Assembly (NCBI GenBank): GCA_963169105.1
Contig: OY720643.1
Location: 97,908,848 to 97,972,847 of the forward strand
Direction of reading: 5' to 3'
Source of the DNA: Ceriagrion tenellum
Taxonomy: Eukaryota; Arthropoda; Insecta; Odonata; Coenagrionidae
DNA: 64,000 nucleotides
Position numbers and translations under genes: made by a program. The notes beneath the pieces are model-generated. The model worked only from the letters and a program-made list of their open reading frames with translations. It did no database searches and was not told the origin of the DNA. Below, piece after piece: positions 25,063-36,975 of this stretch (the stretch's first letter is position 1; each line of letters begins with the position of its first letter).

Positions 25063-25814
25063 AGGAAAAACAAATTATATCCAGAGCGTTCTGGACCCAG
25101 TCTTATCTCCTCTCCCTCTCTCTTACGAGAGAAAATATATATATTGATGCACAGTTGAGGCAGTATTAATCAACCCTTTGGAGGTCTCCGGCGAAGGAAA
25201 GGGAGCGTTTAAAATTAAAAATTCGGACGAGGTTTATTCCAGGAGACTGAAGACTTTCGATATGGGCCGCGATTGTTTTAATAATTTGACGGTCTTCAGT
25301 GTTGGCCGTATTGTCATCGTAGGATAGAATCGATGCGTTACAGCACATCCAACACAATGGGTGGTAGGGTATAGGGATGTCAATTACGAGGGATGAGAAG
25401 TTTTAGGAGTTAAAGTGCCTCCGAGGGGACCACAGCTCCCTTAACTTAATTATCACTGCGGTCCACGCACTGACCCAGCAAGCCAATGGTACGTGAATCG
25501 ATGCAGTCCGGGTAAACTTTACCTCGGATCAATTTTAGCTCAGGAACACCCAGTTAAAGAAGTTATTTCGCTCCTCAGCTCAGGTAGAGACGTAATCTGT
25601 AAGTTGATAACAAAGTTTGGAATCGGGTGTGAGAATTTGGTGGGGTAGTTGCTTGTAATATGATGCCACAAGTGCTGACTTTGAAGTTTTCTCATTGGAC
25701 CTTCAAAATGTTTACTCATGGTGTGAGGAGTCAGGAGAAGTCAAATACCTAGGAATCACCGTAGCTTTTCCCTTATCCTTTCACTTTCGGAGCTGATCGC
25801 TGAGTAGTGGTTTT
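25063..25814. other. Non-coding stretch, nothing recognised
   Basis: A 63-codon minus-strand frame at 25,166-25,357 is the only sizeable one and has no motif I recognise. Confidence 0.4.
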
Positions 25815-25978
25815 ACATATTTATTTCCTTTAGTCTTTTACAAACAGGTATTGTACAGTCCCCAGCGAACGAACACACTTTACCATGGCCTGACTGGTGA
25901 AAAATCCATTAGGTTTGAAAGGACTAGTAGGTGAGGACTTCCCCGCCGGCGCCTGAGCTGCATCAGACAGGGCCAATG
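25815..25978 (-). mobile_element. Decayed tRNA-derived SINE, same family as 30,780 and 56,946
   Basis: Read on the minus strand it begins with GGCGCCGGCGGGG (compare GGCCCCGGTGGCGGCGGGG in the intact copy) and contains TTTTTCACCAGTCAGG-CATGG followed by GTGTTCGTTCG, which closely parallels TTTTTCACCACTCAGGACATGG and GTGTTCGTCTG of the copy at 30,780-30,978. The B-box region between them is altered. Confidence 0.6.
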
Positions 25979-26001
25979 TAGAATATTATGGATTGTTAGT
26001 C

Positions 26002-26165
26002 TCTCCGCTGGTTTGAGAATTTGAACGCCTCAAATTGTAAGCCTGAAGGTCGCTGGTTCGACTATTGACCATCGCCTTGGAAATATATATGCTCTCGTAT
26101 CGTCAAAGTCTCAGGTCAGGTTGGACGATGTGATGAAAACTGTGTAGTTTTAACACCAAAAACCA
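26002..26165 (+). mobile_element. Probable tRNA-derived SINE, second family
   Basis: The segment has a tRNA-like head: GCTGGTTTGAGAA near 26,008 as a degenerate A box, AATTGTAAGCCTGAAGGTCGC, then a B box GGTTCGACTAT near 26,057. A-to-B spacing is about that of a tRNA. The body after it is unrelated to the GGCCCCGG family. No poly(A) tail or target duplication was found. Confidence 0.4.
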
Positions 26166-26675
26166 TTATCTACCATGCCTACCAGCTTATTGAAATTTTG
26201 GGTTCTAGTGTGAAGTGGTTGTTGGAAAGGGATCAAAAGATTAAAGAAAAGTCAAGGCTATAGATTTATAACCTAGTTTTATTTTAGAAAGTAAAAGATA
26301 ATGGTTGACAGTATATTTCTTGCATTTACGTACTAGGGAAGAGTGGCCAGTGATATCGTATTGAATACTCTATTTATTTTACTCTTGGATTTTGGCGCAA
26401 ATATTCAGCATTGGAATCGACAGTCATGAATCTCATGAAGTTGTGGGCGTCATTACAAACACATACCGGGTTTCATGAACATTGTATTTCAAAACTTATC
26501 TCACAACAGTTATAGCTCCAAATACATTGTCTAACTTTCCTTCATTTGGATTAAATTAGGTATGTTTTACATGTGTGCATAAAAAACCTTATTCATTTTA
26601 TAATTAGCCTGAACGAGTATATTAACTCGTCATCAGTCTTGCGATTACCTTTTTTCAAGTTAAGTGGCAAAGAGT

Positions 26676-26727
26676 CCTCATGGCAGTAGCGCAGGTAGTA
26701 GTCCCAAACCTCATGGCAGTAGCGCAG
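26676..26727. repeat. Short direct repeat of 19 bp
   Basis: CCTCATGGCAGTAGCGCAG occurs at 26,676-26,694 and again at 26,709-26,727, a period of 33 bp. A + frame of 110 codons begins in it but has no known motif. Confidence 0.8.
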
Positions 26728-28893
26728 CAACAATTGGTTAAAATGTGCCGACAGATATTTTCATCATTTGCTATCTCTGTTTGTTTTATTGAAATGTTAA
26801 AAGAAAAAAAGCTACGATATGAACGAAAATGCCGCTTCCTCGCCTGTACGATACAATCATGTGAAACCTTCGAGGACGGCCCATTCAAATTGAATTCCAT
26901 CCTCAATATCAAATACATAGTATCGGCTAATATATTAGGATCAACGCTCGATCGAGTATCGTGTGAAACGGGTTTTAAAGAAGTTGTTCGATCCGATTCC
27001 AGAACATCTTAATAGGGTTCAGCCATATCGTTTTCAACTATCTCGAAAACTATTATTATTGCTGGCTTGAGTAATCGTATATTTCAGTTAAGCCCTCTGA
27101 ATTTTTGTTTTTTTAAATGTAGACTGTTGTGTTTCTACGTAATACAGCCTCGAAAATTATTTGGACGCCAAATACAAGTATACCTGCGGACATCACAATC
27201 GTAAAACGCTGTCAAAGCTATGAAGGAAGTGAATTTTAATTAAACTTCTTTCTTAAAAGTTCAAACTAAACAAAGGATTTAATATTATCTACGACTTAAA
27301 AATTTTTGAATAAAATGCAATCGAATATAAACTTTGTGCTATGATATAATCGAAAATTTAGTAAAAATCGAAAAAATATTTTCAAAATTGTAAAAGATAA
27401 CTGGGTGGAACAAGGGAGGATTATTTTGTGCCCCCTGCCTTTTCCTCGGCTTCACATATAATATTGTTAAATTTTCATTTGAGCTGCCATTGAGTGAATT
27501 AACAATAATAATGGACGGCAAAGTAACGCCAACGTCCTGATTGGCGAGAAATGTGCCCGAATGTTACCAGAACCTACGACCGTCGAATTAGTTGGCAAGG
27601 GCATTACCTCCATCGTTGGATCCGACAAAATACCTGATTATATTTTAGTACCAAGTTTATATTTATAGAAATACCAATTCTGACATTATATTTAAAATAT
27701 CTTGAAGTGAACTCTTTTGTAATACTTGAAAAAGTAAAATAAAAACACACCGGTGGCCATTTTAAACCTCCCCTTAATTTTTAGGATTAAGACAATGTGG
27801 GTAAGATGTCAAAAATAAATAATGATTGACTTAAAGTTCTTGAAATAAAAAAAGTGGATCCAAGCGACCCGCCTTAACGGGAGGTACCTACTGTGGGACT
27901 ACTCGTAGCTACCGCAGTAGACGTAGTGAAATTCTGGCGGTAATGTCTCTCTCTTCAGCGGGTGACTACACTGACGCCACGTAGGCTCACAATGCTATGA
28001 GCATATTTCTCTTGTGTGTGTCTATCTCTCTCTCTATCATCTCTAATGTGTCTTTTATTAATGCAATCTTAAATTGCCAAAAAAATAGTCGTTGACGATA
28101 GTCAGTTCTGATATTTAGAACTTTGCGTTAGCTGTAAAGCACGCTCTAGTCACGGAGTTGCCAATTTGGGTGCCCCGTACGCTATAATATGTCATTTTTG
28201 CATCAACCATATTTTTAGTCTGTTCCTTATGCGTAAAACATTTGAGACACTCAGAATCAGAAGTTGTTAAGTCAAGGAGTTTTAAACGTGACTGAACAAC
28301 TTCTGTTTCTGAGTGTTTCATATAAAAATCATTGCATAGTTCACTGTAACTTATGACACGAGTTAGTTTGCATCGTGTACGAAAGGAAATTGTGTGAGTT
28401 ATTCGTTCAGACCTAACTAAAATCAGTGATCATTGCAAAAAAGTAGGCAATTCTGATTTAAAATCACTATCAGACAATCTGAAGACCTGGTAGTTTTAAA
28501 AATCAACCTATAAATTATTGTTCTAGCCTTATTCACGTGAGGGAAGTATGTAAGAATTACTGCCTAACTATGTCATCATTCCGAACCAACTCGTCAAGCA
28601 TCAACCATATCACTTTTCCTTTGCTTTTATTGCTTTTGAGTTCATAATCTTTTAATCAGACTGGAAGTAATATTAGATATGATGCTCAAGTTGGACATAA
28701 CTTTCAAGCTTTTAATTTTCTTTAAAAAACAACTTTTTCTCAGTATTTGCCGCTACTTTACTATCAACAACCTTGAGAAAAACAAAAAACGTGGCGGATT
28801 GCGAAAAAAATTATTTTTATAGGTGCTGTCGCCTTCGGTCTCTAGGTATACTATGTACTATGTGCGTTCCATATGTAGTCGATATGATGGGGT

Positions 28894-28928
28894 CATATGG
28901 AGACATTTTTTCTATGAATCTCCATATG
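28894..28928. repeat. 10-bp inverted repeat
   Basis: CATATGGAGA (28,894-28,903) is mirrored by TCTCCATATG (28,919-28,928) around a 15-base loop, just upstream of the CAG repeat. No function is evident. Confidence 0.55.
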
Positions 28929-28951
28929 GCCGGTGTGCGATGTCGCCTGTT

Positions 28952-28975
28952 GCAGCAGCAGCAGCAGCAGCAGCA
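28952..28975. repeat. (GCA)8 trinucleotide microsatellite
   Basis: Eight perfect GCA units. It lies in a + frame as poly-Q and in another frame as poly-A, but neither frame is recognisable as a gene. Confidence 0.9.
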
Positions 28976-30779
28976 ACGAATATTATGCTTATGGATTCAG
29001 TAGGCTAACCACAAACCTAGTGATCTTTTAATGTTCAAGTATTGCCTGAATTCGCTTACTTAAATTTAGTACTATTTTAAAAATCTTTCCTTACCTGACC
29101 AAGGTGAGTTTACAATGGCTAGTTTATTTCACAAATTACTTGAAGCAAGCGGCTTTCGTTGCAAGTAGTTGGTTTTAACGGCTCTGCAAGTCAGCTTGCA
29201 GAACTTTCCATCAACCTAGCTCGGTAAACGAACCCATAGATGTGCACGTACCTAGAGACATAGCACCTATATTTATTTTTGCAGATCGGGATGTTTGGAA
29301 AGAGTTCTTTACGGTCTGCGAAATGTTACATTAAAAAAATATTCTTCATCGGGTAACTAAACGCCAAATTTGAACGTACAGTCATGAGTTTCAGCTAAAT
29401 CATAGATGGACCACCTACGTATTCCTAAAAAATAAGTCTCATGTTAATTTTCAAATCAGTTTTACGGGTTGTTTTAAGGAATATTTTCTTTTAAGGTCAA
29501 GGGTCAACAATATTTTCTGCTGATACGGGTTAAATTGTTACCAAATCACTATTGCATGCGACGTAATAATCTGGAAAATCTTCATGTGCGGACCTTACGG
29601 CTCATGAATTCATGAGATGAAATGCGGAAAGAACCTAAAGCACTCTCGGCTTTTCTCAATAATGCAGGTTAATATCATACTAAGTCGATGCCGTTTATGA
29701 CGTCGCTTTTATGTTGAAGTTGTAAAAACGACATCTTTATATTTCTTGGCAGCTTGAATTTATCGATAGAGTCGCACAGTTTGCCAGGGGCTCCTATCGA
29801 TAATGGCCGGAAATGTCGAAGGTTAGAGGAAGCATAACCATTCGTTATCGCTGTAGCTCGCCTGTGGAGCGAGCCATGGATACGCTCGGTCATTAAATCC
29901 CTGTGTACTGGAGTATTACGTTCCCCTAACTCGATGACCTTGAAGGATAAATGAGACCTGTTATTATTTTTTAAAAGGTAATTTTTTCCTCCTCTTCTGA
30001 GATGTGAAAATAACCTTCTCAGACGGGCTCTCTAAATGGGTGGTTCTCAACTTGGTGACGGAACTCTTCAGAAATCACTCCATTAGTCGTACCGAAAGGG
30101 CTGTCAACGGCATTGAAACTTATATTGATGGGGTAGAATTTTTCATGGGGCTTTTCTGTCCGTTGCATTACACTTAAAAAAAACACACTCGCACAGTTTT
30201 TTCCGAACATCCCCGTCACACATTATATATTTTCATTCCTTTTTTTCTCACTTAAACCCCAAAAATGGGGTATCTTGTGTTTTTATTATTTAACGACCAA
30301 GTAACCAAAGCTCTTTCAAAACGGAATATTCTTCTAAAAGGGTGAAAGTTGAATTTTGTGGGGTTAAATAGTTTTTCTCTAACTTTAGTCCTTTTCCTTG
30401 GAAAATTTCCGGTCCCCAAAAATTTAAAAAATGTTGACTTTATGGGGAAATTATAATAATAATAAAAATTTATTGTCGTGGACCAATTGGTCCTTTAGAC
30501 ATCGATGAATGAACAACTACAAAGAATACAACTCAACCATCCTAAATAAATTATAGGTCACTTAAAGGCTACATCTGTGGGTAGAATCTAAAATGGAAAT
30601 CAACTTACGAATAATATCCGTTGAAAATGACTGTGCGAGTCAAAACCTTGATCGGCAAAGTGAATCTTTTTTTAGTGGACTATACAAAATTTTTCCATCG
30701 CTCTGCTGGATCATGGAAAAGTATCTCAACGTGGCGCTTTAAACCATCAAGTATTATGAATAACACTAAGGCGCGGTGG

Positions 30780-30978
30780 TATAATTTATTTATTTATTCA
30801 TATTCACACTCCCGAAAACAGCACAACATAGGCCTTTTACATCGGGTGACTAATAATTAACAACAGACGAACACCAACATCCATGTCCTGAGTGGTGAAA
30901 AACCTCCCAGGTGGGACTCGAACGCGCGAACCTCGGACTGACAGGCTAGGAATTAACCCCGCCGCCACCGGGGCCGAC
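30780..30978 (-). mobile_element. tRNA-derived SINE with AT-rich tail
   Basis: On the minus strand the copy starts GTCGGCCCCGGTGGCGGCGG at 30,978, carries a B box GTTCGAGTCCC near 30,913-30,923, and ends in repeated AATA units at about 30,781-30,800. It matches the + copy at 56,946-57,137 through the head and the word CAGGACAT downstream. The A-box/B-box arrangement indicates RNA polymerase III transcription and mobilisation by a LINE partner, which is known for SINEs in general. The partner is not identified. Confidence 0.8.
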
Positions 30979-31169
30979 AGTACTAAAAATCGGGCCTAAA
31001 AATTATGATATTATTTACCCAATAGTAAATTATCTCATGCGTACATCTGGTATAATGACTTGGTGAAATTTATTTTCCACATGACATCTTTTTTTGAGTA
31101 ATCATCTGGGTAAAGTAGATTTAGTGAAAGATAATTATATCCTTTTACACTTTCAAGGACATAGACTCA

Positions 31170-31640
31170 TATATGATTTCTTTCTTCTGCACGGCATACG
31201 CCTTACTTCTTTTCTTTCCTTGCGTGAAACCTGTCATCTTTATTTCCCTTCCCTGTTCACCCAGTATCCCCTCCTCTATGACAGCCTTCAGCATCCTCTC
31301 GCTTCTCATTACATGTCCTTATCACCTAATTTGTATCATTCTTATCTCCCCCGGAGGCCTTCTATCCTCACGTACTCTACCTAGCACTTCTTTTTTGCCT
31401 CATATCCGTCCATCGTACCTTCTCCATTTTCGTCTGCACCCACCTCTCAAACACTTGCAGGCCATTCTCGACCTCATTACTAAGTCAATAATTCTGCTTC
31501 ATGCACAGCTACACTCCATATTAGACTCTTCACTAGTCTTAGCTTTCTTATACGAGGTCCCGATACTTTATTTTCTCCTACCAGTTAACGCAGCTTTCGC
31601 TTATTTGAATCTCCTCCTAATGTTCTGAATTCGACCTATT
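31170..31640 (-). pseudogene. LINE reverse transcriptase C-terminal fragment, decayed
   Basis: The minus strand reads KSLIWSVAVHEAELLT at about 31,490-31,540, which aligns with KSLIWSVALYGAETRT of the copy at 3,605, followed by decayed FE-W and the WTD region near 31,400. Nucleotide identity is also evident (GAAGAGTCTAATATGGAGTG here, GAAGAGCTTGATATGGAGCG there). Stops and frameshifts are frequent. The 151-codon open frame on the opposite strand (31,173-31,628), rich in S, L and P, is the antisense of this purine-rich tail and not a gene. Confidence 0.7.
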
Positions 31641-34600
31641 TATCCTGAGTACTACCTAGGTCATTCAATTGTTTCCCCTGCTGTGCTTTTATTGACTATT
31701 TCGTTGCCAATGAGAAGAAACTTTATATTTTGTTAAAAGTTATATTTTCAACATTTAACTTCTAGAGACTTAGGAGAACCAAAAACTGTGTAAAAATTCT
31801 TTAAAATTTCCGAACTCGATGGACAGTGTATTTTTAGAAAATGGTATTCACTTTCTATGTACTTATATAATAAAGGTTGAAACCTGTTGTGTGCCCCAGA
31901 ATAGCTGAATTTGATTTGTTCTTGTACGTCAATGTAATGTAATTATCCTTTCATTGCTTTTTGCCCCGAGGATAACTGTAAATTACATCGTAAACATGAA
32001 CCAGGTCCTCTTCTCATTTTCGGAAATTCTTATGGTCTCTCTTGTTAAACAAAGACAAATCAAACAACACTGTTGCCAGAGGATATGTGTAAAGAATTGA
32101 ACATGAAGTTATTTTTAGCTTTTGTTTTGATGACGCTTATAAATTTACCGGCTGTATTTACGCACGAAATGATTTTCCTCGTGAAGTTTATTCTTTGACA
32201 TATCACTGCTAGGGATTCTTAACTACAAGGCAGTCATGTTGAAAGCTTACACATTCCCTAATTTTGAAAATGTACATTCCGTGCTGAACAAGAAGGTTCG
32301 AGTGGGGCATATTTCCCCTAATTTCTTCCTCGAGCAATGCAACACAAGGTAAGCTACGAAATTTGAGGTTGTGTGTTATACCTGGACTGATTAATTTACT
32401 TAATTTGGGCTGTGATATTGCTTCTTCACATCCACATCACATTACATATAACATCATAGCATAGAGCACAATTTTTTTGGCGTAAATTACGCGAAAAAAA
32501 TTAACTTAATCTGGATGTTCGCTGAGTTTAGGATGCTTGCTTTGGCATTATCTCTTTACTGTTGAAAGTCAGCGTAAGATAAAGACAATAATAAATTTTA
32601 GAAAGAATAAATTCAAAATGACATTTTTTCGCGGATGACATGGGTCCAAAATCATTGCGATAGCTCTTTACTGTGAAATTCTTGCCCTCACTGGATAGGC
32701 TGGACTTAATTTTGTTGTGCAATAACTGATCTCTATCATTAAAACCTTTTCGTGCTCAAAATGTTGAGTTGACTTAGTTGAGAAATGACTTAGTTTTTTG
32801 ATTGAATTAGATCTAATAGTATCCATGAATAGTTTAAGTAATACTGATTTATAGTACTATCTACACCCATGTATTGCCTATTAGCATGCTCCAATACGTG
32901 GCCCTCGCCAAGATTCTGGTTTGGCCGTTTATTGTTCCCCTGACTGCTCTTTTGTCCGCGCTCAGCGACCTGCGAGGCCTTCGGGGTTCGACCTTGATTT
33001 GGGATGATCATTGTATGCTTGGTGTGCAATCAACCCGAGCCCCACATATTGTAGGTGGCATGTGCTGTACGCTGTAGATTTAGTTGAAATAGAACACGAG
33101 GCTACTTTCTGCGTAAGTTATCATGCGTGATACATCCGAGCGTGCCATTAGCTGTGCGACGTGTTACCGCTTCAAATTCGAAAACCCAGCAATCATCCGC
33201 ACTGATAGAAAAAAAAACAAATCATTACCACTGTATTATTGCTTCTTATTCATAATCATTACTTTGCTAGACACCGGGCACGTATGAGTTTTATTTTTCT
33301 GTACTAATTCACATCCGTTAAGGATAATTTATTTTCTAGCGTTCACTTCTAATTCCAGTTGTCTTAAACGAGCTATTTTTGTATGTATGCTTGGATTATT
33401 TTCTCGAAAATGGCTGCAACGATTCCGATAAAATGTTAGGAGGTATTAAATTCGGACGTGAAAATAAGATTTAGATAGGTCAATTGGTTGAGATAATTCA
33501 TTTAATATTTTTAAAATTTTCTGAAAAACGTAAAATTTTGAAATTAAATTTAAAGCTTCTTAAAATTACTAAATTTTAACGAACGATTTGTTTGAGTGTG
33601 GTTGGTATAAAATTCAATGAATTCTTATTTACTTTGGATAATCATTTCTGCTCTTCTCTCGTAGAAACGAGTACTGAATATCGTTATGACTGGGTGTCCG
33701 CTGATATTCAACGGGAAGAAAAAAATAAAACTGGTGGATTGGATGAAGAGAATACTTTCAGTATTATGTGCAAAAGGCAGTTACCTTGCAGGAATCGTTA
33801 ATTACCCACGGAGGTTTTGCGGCGAAAAATATCCCCTGTGATATCTCACTGAAATTCTCATATTGATCACTGCTTTCAAAGTCTGGCAGGTTCCCAATAA
33901 AAACCCATGTTTTGGTTGTCAAAGAAATTAACATTGGTATTTTGAAATGGTGAACAGATTAAAAATATTTTTAGCCGAAAGCAATTTTTATGGGCAAAAG
34001 CTAATTTACCTCAACCGTATCGGACTATCAGTAGTAAGATTTGATTACTGTATTCGTAAAGCTAACTAATGGTGAAGATGATAACTGTATTGACTGCAAG
34101 TCTACAAAAAGAAACCCTAGCAAAGTCAGAGACATTCATATGGGAGTAAAAGTTAATTAATGAGGGGCAGATATGATACCATATAATTGTCCGCTGTTTT
34201 TCATATTTTTTTCGGTCAGTTTTAGGTCGCGTTCAACATTCCTGCCATAATTCCACTTCTTCTTAGGTAACCTGGTAACCCTTCAAACTGGCGTGGTTGT
34301 CTAAAAGACGACTGACTTTATCGAATAAGTAATATAGATTGATGTTGATTTTGCATTGGTGGTAGTCTATTTGGAAGGGGGCGGTTTTTTTTCTCGTTAA
34401 AACTGGAATTAAATCAGCCGTTGCTCAGCCACAGCTTGAATTACACATTCAGTGCGGTCGTAATCCCATTCCGTGTCAAGCATATGCCAGTAATGCGTGT
34501 AATAACTCGGGGGAAAATGACCGCAAGGCTCACTTTGATAGCATTGTAAATGACTCGTGCGTGGTAATACACGGGCGACGAGCCATCAAAGCGGGTATTT

Positions 34601-35869
34601 CCATCCTTCCCCCTCCCCACTACGAGGATGGTGGCATGAGATTAGCTAGCTGCCTCTATACCGATGAGGAGGTGGTGGTTTCTGTCCATCTGGTTGTGTC
34701 ATCCCGTGTGTGTCGCCGTCCATGCCGGGAGTCCCTGAACGCATATTAGATCGCCAGTCGATTGGTTCGGATCCGGCGTGAACAAGGACCCTGCATGTTA
34801 CCGCCCGTAAGTGATTAGATCGGGAGCGATTCCCATCCGGGTTGGGTGCTTAAGGCTAAGCCACTGCCAATGCTATCCTGTTCCATTTCCGCGGAATGAC
34901 TCTCTCGATGGGTTTTAACGCCTCACGTAAATGCAATCAAACGGATGGAACGTTCGTCAGCGTATTCACCTGTCAATATTATTTATGTGCCAATGAAAAT
35001 TCTTCTTTTCAAAATTGATCTATCCTTTTGTATGTACATTCCGCTTTTTTTTATTCTGGCCTGTCATGGTTTCAATCAAGGCCCTGATAAACACATTTTA
35101 GGTGTCTGAACCATCGTCGCTTTCAATAAAAAAAGTGTGGGATACACAACGTAGGAAATCGTTTAATGTGAGCCATTACCATTTATTGGAGCTTAAAACT
35201 TAATCTTGTGATCGTTTTGCAATCCGGCATGGTTTATTTTGTGAATATTTTTACCTGGGTTTCTCCGTCTACGCCTTTCAGTACATTATGCATGGTATCG
35301 ACTATCACCACTTCTCTCAACATAACCAAACCAATGCAAAACACTATTTCTTTTTCGTCTACAACTGGAGCATCCAATGGAAAAATTCCGAAAATTTTCA
35401 CTAATCTCACAGAAATATAGCAAATCTTTAAATACATTGAGCGAATACTTCATATTTTCACAACAGTTCACAACATCAGTGTTAGGTAACTGAAGAGCAC
35501 CATTTTGTCTGGTTGTATAATCCCTAGTTAAATTTTTTTAGGTATAGATACCTCTAACTGAATGAGCCTCCATCGACGACGCTCATAAGATAAAACACCA
35601 GTGGTCTGATGGGCTGTATAAAGCTCCAAATCTTAGGTTGCATCAAGTTAACGTGAAGTTCACAACGTCAGACATCATGAAACGGCCTTGGTTAGTCTAT
35701 TTCTGTTGTCATGGTTATTGTTGCGTGGGAAGAAGGCATAATCAGTTGCTATCTATGGGTACCCATCAGTTAAACGGTGTTTCTCTCGTATTGTGTTGCC
35801 TCAATTAGTTTCGTACATATACATAGTTTGCAGTAAAAATTAAATCCTCCGAGTCCTACTGTTACTCGC
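31641..35869. other. AT-rich non-coding stretch with one GC-richer patch
   Basis: No gene or complete element recognised. A GC-richer patch at 34,570-34,880 contains tRNA-promoter-like words (GGTTCGGATCC at about 34,765 and ATTCCCATCCGG at about 34,829) but no clear SINE structure, and a + frame of 62 codons without a motif. Confidence 0.4.
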
Positions 35870-35962
35870 CTTATCTTTTATAGTAATCTAAGCCTGCCCT
35901 GCAGCCTCTCGAATCTCTTGCGGCTTACAGCCTAGTCCTTCACTACTTTTTCTCTTTGTTTT
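35870..35962 (-). mobile_element. Decayed fragment of the CR1/L2-like LINE
   Basis: The minus strand reads GAGATTCGAGAGGCTGCAGG then AGGCTTAGATTACT, paralleling GAGACTCGGAGGCTACACGC and AGGCTTAGGTGGCT in the long copy at 46,130-46,165. This is the codon stretch for ETRRLHARL. Only about 40 bp align by eye. Confidence 0.35.
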
Positions 35963-36484
35963 GCCGTCCAAAAACAGTTTTGTCGAAGTTTTCCGCTTTC
36001 ATTTGTACACGTCGCGAATAGCAAGATACCAGGAATGCATTGGAGCCTAAAGGGAACATTATGCGAGTTACAGGGTGAATTTCGACGCTCCTTTGGTAAT
36101 CTCAACATTACGGAGGACACAGTTTTCAGCATAGCATATCTACCCATTCACAGCATTTTATAGGTATTCTCCGCAGTGGTAGGAATTTCATTTTCGCCCG
36201 CGAGAGACCCTTTCTCTATGGTTCCCGTCTTTCGGCTGAGTTCCTTTTGGTCCATTTCGCGCTTTGATTGTTTTGGAATTGGACTTAATCGCTCGTGTTT
36301 TATGACAGGGTTAAAATACCCGTATGACTTCGCGCGGAAGTTAAGGAGGAAATCAGGAAACACGTTTTCGAGAGGTCGACCGCTACTGTTTTGTGAAATT
36401 GTGGACGCGTGAAGAGAACGCAAAGTGGTACTTAAATTTCCAAAAGGATGAATACAACGAATGTGATCTGAACGATGAATATAA

Positions 36485-36975
36485 CGAATGATAATCTACA
36501 TCTAATTACTAACCTGCTAGCGGCCGCGGAGGCGCGTGGCGCCTCCGCGCCATTAGAATGGTAAAGACAGGCATGGTGAAGGGGTGAGGATAGGGAATAG
36601 AAAGGGGGAGAGGACTGAGGTGAGTTTTATTTTGACGATACATCTCATTGTCAGCGTCTCGGTGTTTTCGCTGTAATCACTAATGGTGCATGACAGCAAG
36701 GAACTCTTGAACCCATAATTTCATTGGTGTCATCATTTCATGTCATTGTCTCTATTTTTGTCCCCTCTATCAGTTCTAGAAATTTAGCGCGGGGTTGGAA
36801 TATATTTCTCCGTGTCTCACTGAAACTCGCCTGATCTGAATTTTTCGAGTAATCTTAAGCCAAGCGTATAGCCTCCTAATAAGCTCTCAGTCTAATGCTT
36901 CCATCAGATTTGCAATACTTGCTACTCGTAGGAGGCATGTACTAGAAAGAGCGTGAGGCTTTCCTCTGTGTTTTG
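36485..36975 (-). mobile_element. CR1/L2-like LINE, 3' fragment with GC-rich terminal palindrome
   Basis: Read on the minus strand from 36,975, translation gives KTQRKAS, then LRAY-EAIRLA (36,860-36,890), then ETRRNIFQP, parallel to KIQRKAARF, ETRRLHARL and SDIENIIMTP of the long copy at 46,030-46,220. About 330 bp further on the copy ends in TTAGATGTAGATTATC (about 36,490-36,507), matching the TAATGTAGATGTAAG terminus of the long copy. Just before that end comes a GC-rich palindrome (36,525-36,549). The order and spacing show one 5'-truncated copy reaching the genuine 3' end. Confidence 0.6.
36525..36549. repeat. GC-rich perfect palindrome, 11-bp arms
   Basis: CGCGGAGGCGC (36,525-36,535) pairs with GCGCCTCCGCG (36,539-36,549) around GTG. 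The position corresponds to the GCGGCGACTCGC segment just before the 3' end of the related LINE copy at 46,438-46,450. Confidence 0.85.

Larger units (their letters stand above)
26728..30779. other. AT-rich non-coding stretch
   Basis: Nothing recognised apart from a CAG microsatellite and a nearby 10-bp inverted repeat, annotated separately, and a TC-rich simple patch at about 28,020-28,045. Confidence 0.45.

Noticed and set aside
26680..27012. 110-codon + frame starting in a short direct repeat
   Set aside because: No recognisable motif and no neighbouring exon-like sequence. The overlapping minus frame is similar in length.
28773..29008. Frames with poly-Q or poly-A from the CAG repeat
   Set aside because: The microsatellite alone gives the homopolymer. 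The surrounding sequence has no coding signature.
31173..31628. A 151-codon + strand open frame
   Set aside because: It is antisense to a recognisable LINE C-terminus whose purine-rich strand gives a stop-poor opposite strand. The S-, P- and L-rich translation has no motif.
34570..34880. GC-richer patch with B-box-like words as a SINE or tRNA
   Set aside because: No A box at proper spacing, no cloverleaf and no tail.
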